A DNA stretch of 64,000 nt from Lachnospiraceae bacterium M18-1 (GCA_000403295.2 KE159605.1:1944193-2008192), one strand, 5' to 3'; positions 16,159 to 24,943 are shown, numbered from the stretch's first letter. Notes: generated from the sequence alone by a model not told the origin. A program made the numbers and translations.

Positions 16159-17508
16159 TTACTCTGTGACTTCCAGGCCTTCCGCACGGATCACATCAAT
16201 CACCTGCTCCACATACTGCCGGCAGATCTCATCTGTCGCAGCTTCTACCATCACACGGATCACAGGCTCGGTACCGCTTTCCCGAACCAGGATCCTGCCG
16301 TCGCTTCCAAGCGCCGCCGCCACATCATCTACTGCTTTCTGTACCGCCGCATTTTCGCGTGCAGTTTGCTTATCAGTCACCCGCACATTTTTCAGCAGCT
16401 GCGGATAAATCTTGACATCACTGCACAGCTTTGCAAGCGTCTGCTTTTTCTCCATGATCACTTCCATGATCATCAGAGAGGTCAGGATTCCGTCGCCGGT
16501 CCTTGCATGCTTACTGAAAATGATATGCCCGGACTGCTCTCCGCCGAGCACGAATCCGTTATTCATCATATTTTCATAGACGTATTTATCACCTACTGCG
16601 GTCTGCTCATACTTCATACCGATCTTGTCGCATGCCTTATAAAGTCCCAGATTGGACATCACCGTAGTAACGATCGTGTTGCCCTTCAGCCTTCCCTGCT
16701 CCATCATATACTTGCCGCACATATAGAGCACCAAATCACCGTTCACCACATCCCCGTTCTCATCAACGGCAATACAACGGTCCGCATCCCCGTCATAGGC
16801 AAATCCCACATCCAGTTTTTTCTCTCTGACAAATTTCTGAAGCACCTCGATATGTGTGGAGCCGCAGTTCGTATTGATGTTCAGCCCGTCCGGCTCGTTA
16901 CTGATCACATAGGTCTTTGCTCCCAAAGCGTCAAACACACTCTTGGCAATGCTGGATGCGCTTCCGTTTGCACAGTCCAGCCCGATCCGCATATCCTTGA
17001 AGGAACGTGTAGCCAGGGAAATGAGATGACCGATATAACGGTTTCTTCCTGCTGCATAGTCAATCGTGCGTCCAATCTCCGCCTTCGATGCCAGAGGCAG
17101 TTCCCCAATCTCACCGTCTATATAGCTCTCGATCTTTTCTTCAACCTCAGCCTCTATCTTATGACCCAGTCCATTGATCACCTTGATCCCATTGTCATAA
17201 TAGGGATTATGGCTTGCAGAGATCATAATACCGCAGTCGAAGTCCTCAGTCCTTACTACATAGGATACACTGGGCGTGGTAGTTACATGGAGCAGATATG
17301 CGTCTGCCCCGGATGCCGTCAATCCCGCTGCCAGAGCGTACTCAAACATATAACTGCTTCTTCTGGTGTCTTTTCCGATCACGATCCGGGCCTTGTGCTC
17401 CTGTCCGAAGTACCACCCCAGATAGCGTCCTACCTTGAATGCATGCTCCACGGTCAGTACAACATTGGCCTCTCCGCGGAAACCGTCAGTTCCAAAATAT
17501 TTTCCCAT
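16159..17508 (-). CDS. glmM: Phosphoglucosamine mutase
   Basis: 449 residues, normal length. It interconverts glucosamine-6-P and glucosamine-1-P for UDP-GlcNAc and wall synthesis. Motifs: GKYFGTDGFRG start, phosphoserine loop ISASHNPYYDNG, magnesium-binding AYDGDADRC, substrate loop GGEQSGHI, and RESGTEPVIRVMVE phosphate-binding end. No defects. It has its own promoter at 17593-17621. Confidence 0.96.
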   Translation of the reverse strand: MGKYFGTDGFRGEANVVLTVEHAFKVGRYLGWYFGQEHKARIVIGKDTRRSSYMFEYALAAGLTASGADAYLLHVTTTPSVSYVVRTEDFDCGIMISASHNPYYDNGIKVINGLGHKIEAEVEEKIESYIDGEIGELPLASKAEIGRTIDYAAGRNRYIGHLISLATRSFKDMRIGLDCANGSASSIAKSVFDALGAKTYVISNEPDGLNINTNCGSTHIEVLQKFVREKKLDVGFAYDGDADRCIAVDENGDVVNGDLVLYMCGKYMMEQGRLKGNTIVTTVMSNLGLYKACDKIGMKYEQTAVGDKYVYENMMNNGFVLGGEQSGHIIFSKHARTGDGILTSLMIMEVIMEKKQTLAKLCSDVKIYPQLLKNVRVTDKQTARENAAVQKAVDDVAAALGSDGRILVRESGTEPVIRVMVEAATDEICRQYVEQVIDVIRAEGLEVTE

Positions 17509-17592
17509 TTTTTCTACCTTCTTATAATATATTTGCCATTGAAATATGTTGCTGGATCACTCTGCCTTGCAGAGCCTTCTTTGACCATACCT

Positions 17593-17621
17593 ATTATATT
17601 ATTTTATTGCAGAAGATACAA
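17593..17621 (-). promoter_or_regulatory. Promoter of glmM
   Basis: On the minus strand TTGTAT (17621-17616), 17-bp spacer, perfect TATAAT (17598-17593). Confidence 0.7.
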
Positions 17622-17661
17622 CTCTTTTTTTAACTGTTTAAAACAGCAGCCTTTAGATTGT

Positions 17662-17808
17662 GTTACTGTTCACACCCTTTGGGTGCTCCAGTAACAGTAT
17701 CCAGCCCATTTTAAGTCGCCTTCGTCGAGGGGCTGGATATTATGGCAAATGTTACTTTATTGGCCGGACGCCGTGCAGCAGGGTGCACGACGCCGTGTGA
17801 ACAGTAAC
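17662..17808. mobile_element. Miniature inverted-repeat element, copy A
   Basis: 147-bp non-coding element that begins GTTACTGTTCACAC and ends GTGTGAACAGTAAC, perfect 14-bp terminal inverted repeats. It contains internal palindromes (TATCCAGCCC with GGGCTGGATA; a GTGCA-rich hairpin near the right end). It abuts the nth stop codon. The target duplication is poor here (TTTAGATT versus TTCAGATT). About 90% identical by eye to copy E at 42896. Confidence 0.85.
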
Positions 17809-17809
17809 T

Positions 17810-18445
17810 TCAGATTCCATTCTTTGCACAGATGTCTTCCAGGCAGCACTGACTGCAGAACGGTTTCGTCCGCGCAGTACAGATATCTCGTCCGTGATAC
17901 ACCAGGCGGTGGCAGAAGTCGCTCCCCTCTTTTGGAGGGATGATCTTCCACAACTCCATCTCTACTTTTTTCGGTTCTTTGATCCCGTCTACCAGCCCCA
18001 TTCGGTTGACCAGGCGGATGCAGTGAGTATCCGTGACAATAGCAGGCTTTCCGAAAATATCTCCCATGATCAGGTTGGCGCTCTTTCTCCCCACACCAGG
18101 CAGCTTTAAAAGGGCGTCAAAATCATCCGGAACCTTTCCGCCGTACTGGTCCTTTAAGATTTTCATACAGCCGCTGATATCCCGCGCCTTGCTCTTCCCC
18201 AGGCCGCATGGACGGACGATCCTCTCAATGTCCTCCGCATCGGCTGCTGCCAGCGCATCTACGTCCGGATATTTTTCATACAATTCTTCCGCTACCACAT
18301 TGACTCTTGCATCTGTACACTGCGCTGCCAGACGCACACTGACCAGCAGCTTCCATGCCTGGTCATAGTCCAGGCTGCACTCCGCAGCAGGATATTCCGC
18401 TTTCAAACGCTCAATGATCTCTGCCGCCAGTTTTTTCTTTGTCAT
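17810..18445 (-). CDS. nth: Endonuclease III
   Basis: 211 residues from the ATG at 18445 (AAGGATGGGG upstream); the frame is open to 18556 but those residues are not family-like. It is a base-excision-repair glycosylase/AP lyase for oxidised pyrimidines. Helix-hairpin-helix LPGVGRKSANL carries the catalytic Lys, VTDTHCIRL carries the catalytic Asp, and the C-terminal iron-sulfur cluster ligands are in CTARTKPFCSQCCLEDIC. The stop codon lies 2 bp from repeat copy A. It follows the MATE gene's 3' neighbour orientation (both minus) but spacing to it is only about 115 bp from this start. Confidence 0.95.
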   Translation of the reverse strand: MTKKKLAAEIIERLKAEYPAAECSLDYDQAWKLLVSVRLAAQCTDARVNVVAEELYEKYPDVDALAAADAEDIERIVRPCGLGKSKARDISGCMKILKDQYGGKVPDDFDALLKLPGVGRKSANLIMGDIFGKPAIVTDTHCIRLVNRMGLVDGIKEPKKVEMELWKIIPPKEGSDFCHRLVYHGRDICTARTKPFCSQCCLEDICAKNGI

Positions 18446-18561
18446 ATTTTTTCCCCATCCTTCTTCCACAATATCCCACTTATCAGCGCGGCAGGCAGAA
18501 CTGAGTTCTGATGCTCCTGTCATATTCCTCAGTTCCTGAACGCATGACCGCTCCATTTACA

Positions 18562-19944
18562 TTACTGCCGCAGCGCCGTCTTTCTCCATTTTCCTCGTCT
18601 GTAAAACACGGCCGTAGCCAGCGCGCCGATGGTCCAGGAGATCAATAAAGAAATAAAGATGCATTCTTTACGCCCCTGCGGATACTGCGCGCTTCTGGTC
18701 AGGTATACCATTCCATAGGCCAGAGGGACCCTGACAATGATCGTCGTGACCAGGGAAATCCACATAGGCGTCATAGTATCGCCGGCCCCTCTCATCACTC
18801 CTGACAGAGATTGTGTTACAGCCATGGCGATATACCCCACTGCAAGGATCCGCATCAGATTCATACTCAATATGACCAGGCTCTCCGTACTGGTAAAGAT
18901 TCCCATCAGCGGCTTTCCAAACAACAGGATCAGCCCTGTAATCACGGCAGATGTCCCAAGCGCCATAAACGTTCCCTGCTTCGCCCCCTTTACCACACGG
19001 TCATAGGCGCCGGCTCCTACGTTCTGCCCCGCATATGTCGTCATTGCCGTTGCAAATGAAAAATTCGGCAGCATGGCAAAGCCGTCCACGCGCATTACAA
19101 TTACGTTTGCAGCGATAAACTGTTCTCCGAAACTATTGGTCAGAGACTGCACGATCAGCATGGCCATGGAAATGATTGCCTGGGTCACGCCGGAGGGTAC
19201 GCCCAGACGGATGATACTCATGGAATGGTATTTTGTCATTTTCAGATATTCCCGGTTCATGTCAAACAGATCCTTCATCTGCATCAGCCTGCGTACACAG
19301 AGCAGAGCAGAGATTGCCTGTGCGATCGCCGTCGCAAGCGCCACCCCGTCTACGCCCATACCGAAGTATACAACAAACACCAGATCCAGTATAATATTCA
19401 GGATACTTGCTACGATCAGATATACCAGCGCTGAGATCGAATCCCCCAGCCCGCGCAGGACACCGCTCAGGATATTATAATATGCAAGTCCGGCAGATCC
19501 GATGAAAAGGATATGCAGATAAGAAGTACACCAGTCCAGTATGCTGTCCGGAGTCTTCAAAAGCAGCAGAAGCGGCCTTGTCAGTATCGTAGCCACCACC
19601 ATAACAAAGATAGACGCCAGCGCAGTCAGTATGATACAGCTCCCGATCGTACAGGACAGATCCTTCCGGTTCTTCGCACCAAAATACTGCGACACCATGA
19701 TGCTCGCGCCCATACTTATCCCGATAAACAAAACGATCAGAAGGTTCAGGATCGGCCCCGCACTTCCTACCGCTGCCAGAGCATTGTCTCCCACAAAGTT
19801 GCCTACCACTACACTGTCGACCGTATTGTAAAGCTGTTGGGCGATATTACCGATCAGCATGGGGACCGTAAAGATCAGGATATTTTCCCAGGGCTTTCCC
19901 ACCGTCATGTCTACCGGGGCAAATAATTTTTTCAAATATTCCAT
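18562..19944 (-). CDS. MATE family efflux transporter
   Basis: 460 residues with about 12 transmembrane helices. The N-terminal half starts PWENILIFTVPMLIGNIAQQ, with the family motif VDSVVVGNFVGDNALAAVGS, and the second half repeats the pattern. MATE proteins export cationic drugs or metabolites in exchange for sodium or protons. The substrate cannot be read from sequence. The upstream leader holds an 8-bp stem hairpin and an 18-bp palindrome (19999-20056), suggesting repressor control. Confidence 0.93.
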   Translation of the reverse strand: MEYLKKLFAPVDMTVGKPWENILIFTVPMLIGNIAQQLYNTVDSVVVGNFVGDNALAAVGSAGPILNLLIVLFIGISMGASIMVSQYFGAKNRKDLSCTIGSCIILTALASIFVMVVATILTRPLLLLLKTPDSILDWCTSYLHILFIGSAGLAYYNILSGVLRGLGDSISALVYLIVASILNIILDLVFVVYFGMGVDGVALATAIAQAISALLCVRRLMQMKDLFDMNREYLKMTKYHSMSIIRLGVPSGVTQAIISMAMLIVQSLTNSFGEQFIAANVIVMRVDGFAMLPNFSFATAMTTYAGQNVGAGAYDRVVKGAKQGTFMALGTSAVITGLILLFGKPLMGIFTSTESLVILSMNLMRILAVGYIAMAVTQSLSGVMRGAGDTMTPMWISLVTTIIVRVPLAYGMVYLTRSAQYPQGRKECIFISLLISWTIGALATAVFYRRGKWRKTALRQ

Positions 19945-19998
19945 AATTCGTTCTCTCCTCCCTTTTTTTCGCTATGTAAGATTCTCCCCCGTGAAGAA

Positions 19999-20056
19999 GT
20001 CGGCTGTCAAGAATTTCTTTCCTGCCAGCCGACGCTCAGTGTTAATATACTAACAC
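19999..20056 (-). promoter_or_regulatory. MATE leader: hairpin and MarR/TetR-like palindromic operator
   Basis: GTCGGCTG (19999-20006) pairs with CAGCCGAC (20026-20033). The palindrome GTGTTAATATACTAACAC (20039-20056) lies just upstream on the transcribed strand and overlaps a weak -10; TTAGTATATTAA-type sites are typical of MarR-family operators. No regulator gene is adjacent. Confidence 0.5.
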
Positions 20057-20105
20057 GTTATGCCAAAATATTACAAGTCTATTTTTAACTTTTTTCATCT
20101 GCTCC

Positions 20106-20264
20106 GTTGCTGTGAAGATACTGTTCACTCCTGGACCGTGCACCCACGCTGCACGGTCACAGGCAGTACATTACTGGGGCTGGAATCCGGTCTCTTGCCG
20201 TAAGGCAGCTTTCAATAGGCCGGATTCGTTACTGTGAGCACCCGGGCAGGGTGTGAACAGGAAC
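20106..20264. mobile_element. Miniature inverted-repeat element, divergent copy B
   Basis: 159-bp element related to the GTTACTGTTCAC family: left end GTTGCTGTGAAG then ACTGTTCAC, right end GTGTGAACAGGAAC. The flanks read TCTGCTCC (20098-20105) and CCTGCTCC (20265-20272), a target duplication matching at 7 of 8 positions. The internal sequence differs from A/D/E but keeps a GACCGTGCAC/GTGCACGGTC-like hairpin. Confidence 0.65.
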
Positions 20265-20280
20265 CCTGCTCCTTATATGG

Positions 20281-20314
20281 AAACAGGGCCGCCACAAACG
20301 TGACAGCCCTGTTT
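20281..20314 (-). terminator. Terminator of kdgK
   Basis: AAACAGGGC (20281-20289) pairs with GCCCTGTTT (20306-20314), downstream of the kdgK stop on the minus strand. Confidence 0.6.
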
Positions 20315-20421
20315 CGTGCTATAGCAAAATGGGAGAAATGTCCGGAACAGCTTATCAGGCTCTGCTGCTCCGGTTGAAGATCATTCCAGCTGTACTGATC
20401 AAACCGTACCGCTGAAAAATA

Positions 20422-21447
20422 TTATCTCTGGACACGGCCGGAGGCATCGCCGCCGGCAAGCTTTGCGACTTCGTCCATAGATACCATGTTATAATCACCC
20501 TCTACAGAGTGCTTGAGGCAGGATGCCGCCACCGCAAATTCTATCGCGGCCTGCGCATCGTAACCGCTCAGCACCGCAGCGATCAACCCGCCGCCGAAAC
20601 TGTCCCCGCCTCCCACGCGGTCTACGATATGCATCTTATATTTCTTGCTGAAATAATAACCGTTCCCGTCAAACAGCATGGCGGACCAGTTGTTATCGTT
20701 AGCGGAGATAGATTCCCGGAGCGTGATCGCCACCTTTTCAAATCCAAAACGGTCCGCAAGTTGTCTTGCCACATCCTTATAGCCTTCCCGGTTCACTTCG
20801 CCTGCAGTTACATCCGTATCCGCTGCATGGATTCCAAATACATCTGCCGCATCTTCTTCGTTTGCAATACAGACGTCCACATATTTACAAAGCTCACCCA
20901 TCACCTGGCCTGCCTTTTCCTTGCTCCAAAGCTTATTCCGGTAATTCAAGTCACAGGAGATCTTTACCCCTGCCTCCTTTGCCGCCTTGCATGCATCCAG
21001 GCAGATTGCTGCCACATCGTCATTCAGCGCAGGAGTAATGCCGGTAAAATGGAACCACTCAGCGCCTTCAAAAATCTCTTTCCACTGGAAGTCCTCCCTT
21101 GCCGCTGTGAAAATGGAAGAACCTGCCCGGTCGTAAATGACCTTGGACGGTCTCTGGGATGCGCCCTTTTCCAGAAAATAAATCCCCACACGGTCACCGC
21201 CCCGCGCAATATGGGACGTGTCCACTCCAAATTTACGCAGTGAATTGATTGCCGCCTGTCCAATCTCATGCTTTGGAAGCTTTGTCACAAATGCCGCATC
21301 GAATCCGTAATTTGCCAGAGAAACCGCTACATTCGCCTCTCCGCCTCCATAGGTTGCCCCCAGCTTATCAGCCTGCACAAACCGATAATATCCTTCTGGT
21401 GCAAGTCTCAGCATGATCTCGCCAAATGTTACTACTTTTTTTGCCAT
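20422..21447 (-). CDS. kdgK: 2-dehydro-3-deoxygluconokinase (PfkB family)
   Basis: 341 residues from the ATG at 21447 (GGAAAGGTG upstream); a GTG at 21456 is a poorer start. It phosphorylates 2-keto-3-deoxygluconate to KDPG. Motifs: VVTFGEIMLRLAPEGYYRF start, GGGEANVAVSLANYG sugar-binding region, and the ATP/catalytic motif VGGGDSFGGG near residue 270, with GGGD in place of the more common GAGD. It is paired with the KDPG aldolase gene directly upstream in transcription, so together they turn KDG from uronates or pectin into pyruvate and glyceraldehyde-3-P. Confidence 0.9.
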   Translation of the reverse strand: MAKKVVTFGEIMLRLAPEGYYRFVQADKLGATYGGGEANVAVSLANYGFDAAFVTKLPKHEIGQAAINSLRKFGVDTSHIARGGDRVGIYFLEKGASQRPSKVIYDRAGSSIFTAAREDFQWKEIFEGAEWFHFTGITPALNDDVAAICLDACKAAKEAGVKISCDLNYRNKLWSKEKAGQVMGELCKYVDVCIANEEDAADVFGIHAADTDVTAGEVNREGYKDVARQLADRFGFEKVAITLRESISANDNNWSAMLFDGNGYYFSKKYKMHIVDRVGGGDSFGGGLIAAVLSGYDAQAAIEFAVAASCLKHSVEGDYNMVSMDEVAKLAGGDASGRVQR

Positions 21448-21551
21448 TGTTATCACCTTTCCCTTATCTTTATAAATAGAAGCCTTTATACAAGCAGCGC
21501 TGCAATAAACTTCCTGTATGTTCTTCTGTCATATCACAGACTCCTCCGTGG

Positions 21552-22199
21552 TTATCTGCTTCTGATATCCGCAACCAGCTTCACTGCTTCTTCCGTCATT
21601 TCCCTGATCTCATCAAACTTTCCTGCTTTCACCAGATCTCCTTTTACCATCCAGCTTCCGCCGCATGCAATGATCTTATCGCAGCTCAGATAGCTCTCCA
21701 GATTCTTCGCATTGACGCCGCCCGTAGGCATAAACTTCAGTCCCACATAAGGCGCCGACAATGCCTTGATCGTAGATACTCCGCCAAACTGCTCCGCCGG
21801 GAAAAACTTTACGATCTTCAGTCCTCTCTTTACTGCCTGAGCCACCTCCGAAGGAGTGATACATCCCGGGAATACCGGAATATTTTTTCCAATGCAATAA
21901 TCTACGATCTCCGGATCAAAGCCAGGACTGACAATAAATTTTGCCCCTGCGTCCATAGCACGGTCAACCTGCTCAATCGTCAGCACTGTGCCTGCGCCTA
22001 CAAACATTTCCGGATACTCTGTTGTCATGATCCGAATGGACTCCTCCGCCGCATCTGTACGGAATGTCACTTCCGCACAGGGAAGTCCTCCTTCGCATAA
22101 TGCCTTCGCCAGCGGAGCGGCATCCTTCGCATCGTTCAATACTACTACTGGTACAACACCCATCTTCTGAATCTTTTCTGCTACTTCTCCCATGTTCAT
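21552..22199 (-). CDS. eda: KDPG/KHG aldolase
   Basis: 215 residues. The class I aldolase cleaves KDPG to pyruvate and glyceraldehyde-3-P (Entner-Doudoroff lower step). Visible motifs are CAEVTFRT (catalytic Glu), VGAGTVL, KFIVSPGFD, PGCITPSE, and the Schiff-base Lys in LKIVKFFPAE. It is first in the kdgA-kdgK unit. A strong promoter and two adjacent palindromes lie in its leader (22218-22290), a strong indication of repression by the divergent IclR protein. Confidence 0.95.
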   Translation of the reverse strand: MNMGEVAEKIQKMGVVPVVVLNDAKDAAPLAKALCEGGLPCAEVTFRTDAAEESIRIMTTEYPEMFVGAGTVLTIEQVDRAMDAGAKFIVSPGFDPEIVDYCIGKNIPVFPGCITPSEVAQAVKRGLKIVKFFPAEQFGGVSTIKALSAPYVGLKFMPTGGVNAKNLESYLSCDKIIACGGSWMVKGDLVKAGKFDEIREMTEEAVKLVADIRSR

Positions 22200-22217
22200 T
22201 CTCCTTAATCTTTTAGT

Positions 22218-22250
22218 TTCATAATATGAAATTCAATTTCATATTATGAA
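22218..22250. promoter_or_regulatory. Tandem KdgR-type operators forming a perfect 33-bp palindrome
   Basis: TTCATAATATGAA (22218-22230) and TTCATATTATGAA (22238-22250) are two palindromic boxes. Together the arms TTCATAATATGAAATT and AATTTCATATTATGAA mirror each other around one C. Boxes are 20 bp apart centre to centre, just downstream of the kdgA -10. Confidence 0.8.
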
Positions 22251-22262
22251 CTTCATGCTTTT

Positions 22263-22290
22263 ATTATACTCTTTTCAAATAAATTGTCAA
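22263..22290 (-). promoter_or_regulatory. Promoter of the kdgA-kdgK unit
   Basis: On the minus strand perfect TTGACA (22290-22285), 16-bp spacer, perfect TATAAT (22268-22263). Confidence 0.85.
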
Positions 22291-22319
22291 CCTTTTCCAG
22301 TAATATTTTTTATTATAAA

Positions 22320-22357
22320 GTTACTGTTCACACGGTGTCGCGCACTCGCTGCACGGC
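22320..22357. mobile_element. Truncated miniature element, copy C (one end only)
   Basis: 38 bp beginning GTTACTGTTCACACGGTGTC, matching the CACACGGCGTCGTGCA-type end of copies A, D and E. Similarity stops after GCTGCACGGC. It sits in the divergent kdgA/IclR control region. Confidence 0.7.
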
Positions 22358-22393
22358 ATCATTAGTATATCCTGTTTATCGATATAATATAAT

Positions 22394-22422
22394 TTGCTCT
22401 TTTCACATAAACATGCTACAAT
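22394..22422 (+). promoter_or_regulatory. Promoter of the IclR-family gene
   Basis: TTGCTC (22394-22399), 17 bp, TACAAT (22417-22422), about 20 bp before the ATG at 22442. Confidence 0.6.
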
Positions 22423-22441
22423 ACGTCAAGAGGTGAAGCAC

Positions 22442-23206
22442 ATGGAATCAAAGAACCCGATCCAGGTATCGGAACGAATTTTTCATACGATTGAACATCT
22501 GGCGCAGTCAGGCCCTACAGGGCTGCAGGACCTGAGCAATGAATTATGCCTTAACAAAAGCACCGTGCACCGAATCCTGAACTCTCTCATCTGCATGGAT
22601 TACGTCCGGCAGGATTCTGAGACCTTAAAATACAGCTTAAGCTTTAAATTCTGCAGGATATCAAATCAGATTCTGTCCCAGAACAGCATGATCGATATTG
22701 CCCGTCCTTATATTAAGCAGCTTGCGGAACTGTCCGGCGAGACCGTCCATCTGGTACAGATGGATCATATCCATGCCGTGTATATCGATAAAGTAGAGTC
22801 TCCCAGGAATTCGGTGCGCCTTGTATCCATGGTAGGAAAAAGCATTCCTCTCTACTGTTCCGGTGTCGGCAAGGCGATGCTGGCTGATATGCCGGATGAA
22901 AAGATACGCTCGATCTGGGACCAAAGTGAGATTCGGAAAATAACTGAGCATACGATCACAGAGCCTGCAGGATTTCGGAAAGAAATCCTGGAAATCCGCA
23001 GAAACGGCTATTCCCTGGACAATGAAGAAAACGAACCCGGCGTCCGTTGTATCGCCGTATCCCTTAAAAGCTTCCAGGGCAAGCCCTCCTATGCCCTCAG
23101 TATTTCTGCGCCGAAAGACCGGATGTCTGACAGCCGGATCCTGGAGTTGAAAGAAATGATCCTGAATACAAAAGAACAGATTTTGTGTGAAACAGGAAGC
23201 CTGTAG
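22442..23206 (+). CDS. IclR-family transcriptional regulator (KdgR-like)
   Basis: 254 residues from the ATG at 22442 (AGAGGTG upstream). The TTG at 22394 is rejected because it lies in the -35. N-terminal winged helix (about 10-70: HLAQSGPTGLQDLSNELCLN, KSTVHRILNSL), then an IclR effector domain (SGETVHLVQMD, YCSGVGKAMLADM, GYSLDNEENEPGVRCIAV). Divergent from the kdgA-kdgK genes and adjacent to palindromic operators, so it most likely senses KDG or KDPG and represses them. The effector is inference. Confidence 0.92.
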   Translation: MESKNPIQVSERIFHTIEHLAQSGPTGLQDLSNELCLNKSTVHRILNSLICMDYVRQDSETLKYSLSFKFCRISNQILSQNSMIDIARPYIKQLAELSGETVHLVQMDHIHAVYIDKVESPRNSVRLVSMVGKSIPLYCSGVGKAMLADMPDEKIRSIWDQSEIRKITEHTITEPAGFRKEILEIRRNGYSLDNEENEPGVRCIAVSLKSFQGKPSYALSISAPKDRMSDSRILELKEMILNTKEQILCETGSL

Positions 23207-23223
23207 GCTCCCTGTTTCACTTT

Positions 23224-23886
23224 TTATGCCAACGGCGCCGGAGCAAAAACGACCGGGTAAATATCTCTTACGGTTTCCGCAATGTAGGTTGCCCCCGCAC
23301 GCTTCAATTCCTCACGGTCCCCGTACCCAAACAAAACGCCCAGCGAATCAAGCCCCATTTTTTTCGCTCCCAGGATGTCATGCTCCCGGTCGCCGACCAT
23401 CAGGACCCTTGACAGGTCAGGAATCTTACAGCTTTGGAGCACATGAGAGATCACTTCCTCCTTCTTCGTACGCGTTTCATCCATGTTTGCACCTACAATA
23501 TGTTCAAAATATCCTGCCAGGCCGAAATGTTCCAGAATCCTTTTTGCAAAGACCTCCGGCTTTGATGTTGCCACGATCGCCCGCTTTCCGGAACCCCGGA
23601 TTTCTTTTAACAATTCTTCAATGCCGTCATAAACCGTGTTCTCAAAAATGCCCTTGTCCACATAGTATTCTCTGTAATACTCCACCGCTTTTCCTGCCTG
23701 CTCTGCGGAAAATCCGTAATATTTCTCAAAGGACTCCCTTAACGGCGGACCGATAAACTTATAGAGCTCTGTCCTGTCAGATATTTCGATCCCGTACTTT
23801 TTTAAAGAATAAGCTACAGAATTGGTTATTCCCATCCCGGAATCCGTCAATGTCCCATCCAGATCAAATAAAATCACATCATACAT
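23224..23886 (-). CDS. HAD-family phosphatase (phosphoglycolate phosphatase-like)
   Basis: 220 residues. Motif I is LFDLDGTLTDSG with nucleophile Asp, motif II is VATSKP, the Lys is in FAKRIL, and the Asp pair is in VMVGDREHDILGA. The helical cap (residues about 15-85) with YREYYVDKGIFENTVYDGI is of the Gph/PpaX type. The substrate is a small phosphate ester, not identifiable. It ends 18 bp from the IclR stop, convergent. No operon partner. Confidence 0.92.
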   Translation of the reverse strand: MYDVILFDLDGTLTDSGMGITNSVAYSLKKYGIEISDRTELYKFIGPPLRESFEKYYGFSAEQAGKAVEYYREYYVDKGIFENTVYDGIEELLKEIRGSGKRAIVATSKPEVFAKRILEHFGLAGYFEHIVGANMDETRTKKEEVISHVLQSCKIPDLSRVLMVGDREHDILGAKKMGLDSLGVLFGYGDREELKRAGATYIAETVRDIYPVVFAPAPLA

Positions 23887-23966
23887 GGTATTCTCTCCTT
23901 TTTCCTCAGATATACTGCTCTTATCTTAACACACTTTCTCCAGACAGGATAGCAGGAACTTCTTCC

Positions 23967-24162
23967 GTTATAGTTCACACGGCGTCGTGCACCTGCTGCA
24001 CGGCGTCCGGCCAATAAACTAATATTTGCCATGATATCCAGCCCGTCTACACTCCGTTCCGGTCCGTCCTAAACAAGCGTCGCTGGCGCTTAGGACCGCC
24101 GAAGGCGACTTAAAATGGGCTGGATACTGTTACTGGAGCACCCAAAGGGTGCGAACAGTAAC
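23967..24162. mobile_element. Miniature inverted-repeat element, copy D (with extra hairpin)
   Basis: 196 bp, opposite orientation to A and E. Ends GTTATAGTTCACACGGCGTC and GGGTGCGAACAGTAAC. Flanked by a perfect 9-bp duplication ACTTCTTCC (23958-23966 and 24163-24171). About 50 extra bp forming a hairpin (GCGTCGCTGGCGC core, flanked by GTCCTAA/TTAGGAC) sit in the centre relative to copies A and E. Confidence 0.85.
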
Positions 24163-24203
24163 ACTTCTTCCTGATTCTTATCCTACGTATTTGCGAAGCG
24201 GGA

Positions 24204-24232
24204 TTGACTTTATGATAAAGTTTCGCTAAAAT
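24204..24232 (+). promoter_or_regulatory. Promoter of upp
   Basis: TTGACT (24204-24209), 17 bp, TAAAAT (24227-24232), about 60 bp upstream of the upp ATG; it lies just outside repeat copy D. Confidence 0.7.
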
Positions 24233-24291
24233 GTCCATAGTATCTACAGAAACATTCGAAAAGCATTCATAAGAAAACAGAGGTATAACAC

Positions 24292-24921
24292 ATGAAAAAC
24301 GTATTTATTATGAATCACCCTTTAATTCAGCACAAGATTTCTCTGCTCCGAAAAAAAGAAACCGGTACCAACGAGTTCCGCAAGCTGGTGGAGGAGATTG
24401 CCGTCCTGATCGGTTTTGAAGCTTTCCGTGATCTGCCGTTGGAGGATGTAGAGGTAGAGACTCCCATTGAGACCTGCATGACGCCGATGCTGTCTGGAAA
24501 GAAGCTGGCTGTCGTTCCCGTTCTGCGTGCCGGACTGGGCATGGTAAACGGGATCACGACTCTGGTGCCTTCTGCAAAGATCGGGCATATCGGACTTTAC
24601 CGCGATCCGGAAACTCACGAGCCCCACGAATATTACTGCAAACTTCCGGTTCCCATTGAGCAGCGCCAGATCGTCGTTGTAGATCCTATGCTGGCGACAG
24701 GCGGCTCTGCAGTCGCGGCAGTTGATTTTATCAAAAAGCACGGTGGTAAGACGATCAAATGCATGTTTATCATCGCCGCTCCGGAAGGAATCGAACGGCT
24801 GACCACGGCCCATCCGGATGTACAGATCTATGTGGGGCATCTGGATCGTGAACTGAACGAGGCAGCTTACATCTGCCCGGGACTCGGAGATGCCGGCGAT
24901 CGTATTTTCGGCACGAAATAA
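24292..24921 (+). CDS. upp: Uracil phosphoribosyltransferase
   Basis: 209 residues, normal length. Makes UMP from uracil and PRPP in pyrimidine salvage. Motifs: [20 protein letters not shown] start, [14 protein letters not shown], the PRPP-binding [11 protein letters not shown], and the uracil-binding C-terminus [17 protein letters not shown]. Monocistronic, with promoter and double terminator. No PyrR attenuator was apparent in its short leader. Confidence 0.96.
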   Translation: MKNVFIMNHPLIQHKISLLRKKETGTNEFRKLVEEIAVLIGFEAFRDLPLEDVEVETPIETCMTPMLSGKKLAVVPVLRAGLGMVNGITTLVPSAKIGHIGLYRDPETHEPHEYYCKLPVPIEQRQIVVVDPMLATGGSAVAAVDFIKKHGGKTIKCMFIIAAPEGIERLTTAHPDVQIYVGHLDRELNEAAYICPGLGDAGDRIFGTK

Positions 24922-24943
24922 TCGTCATAAAAATAAGATATAG

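Noticed and set aside
16366..17694. Plus-strand frame of 442 codons
   Set aside because: Antisense to glmM, which has clear motifs.
17749..17943. Frames inside repeat copy A as a tiny transposase
   Set aside because: The element is too short and has no catalytic motif; it is non-autonomous.
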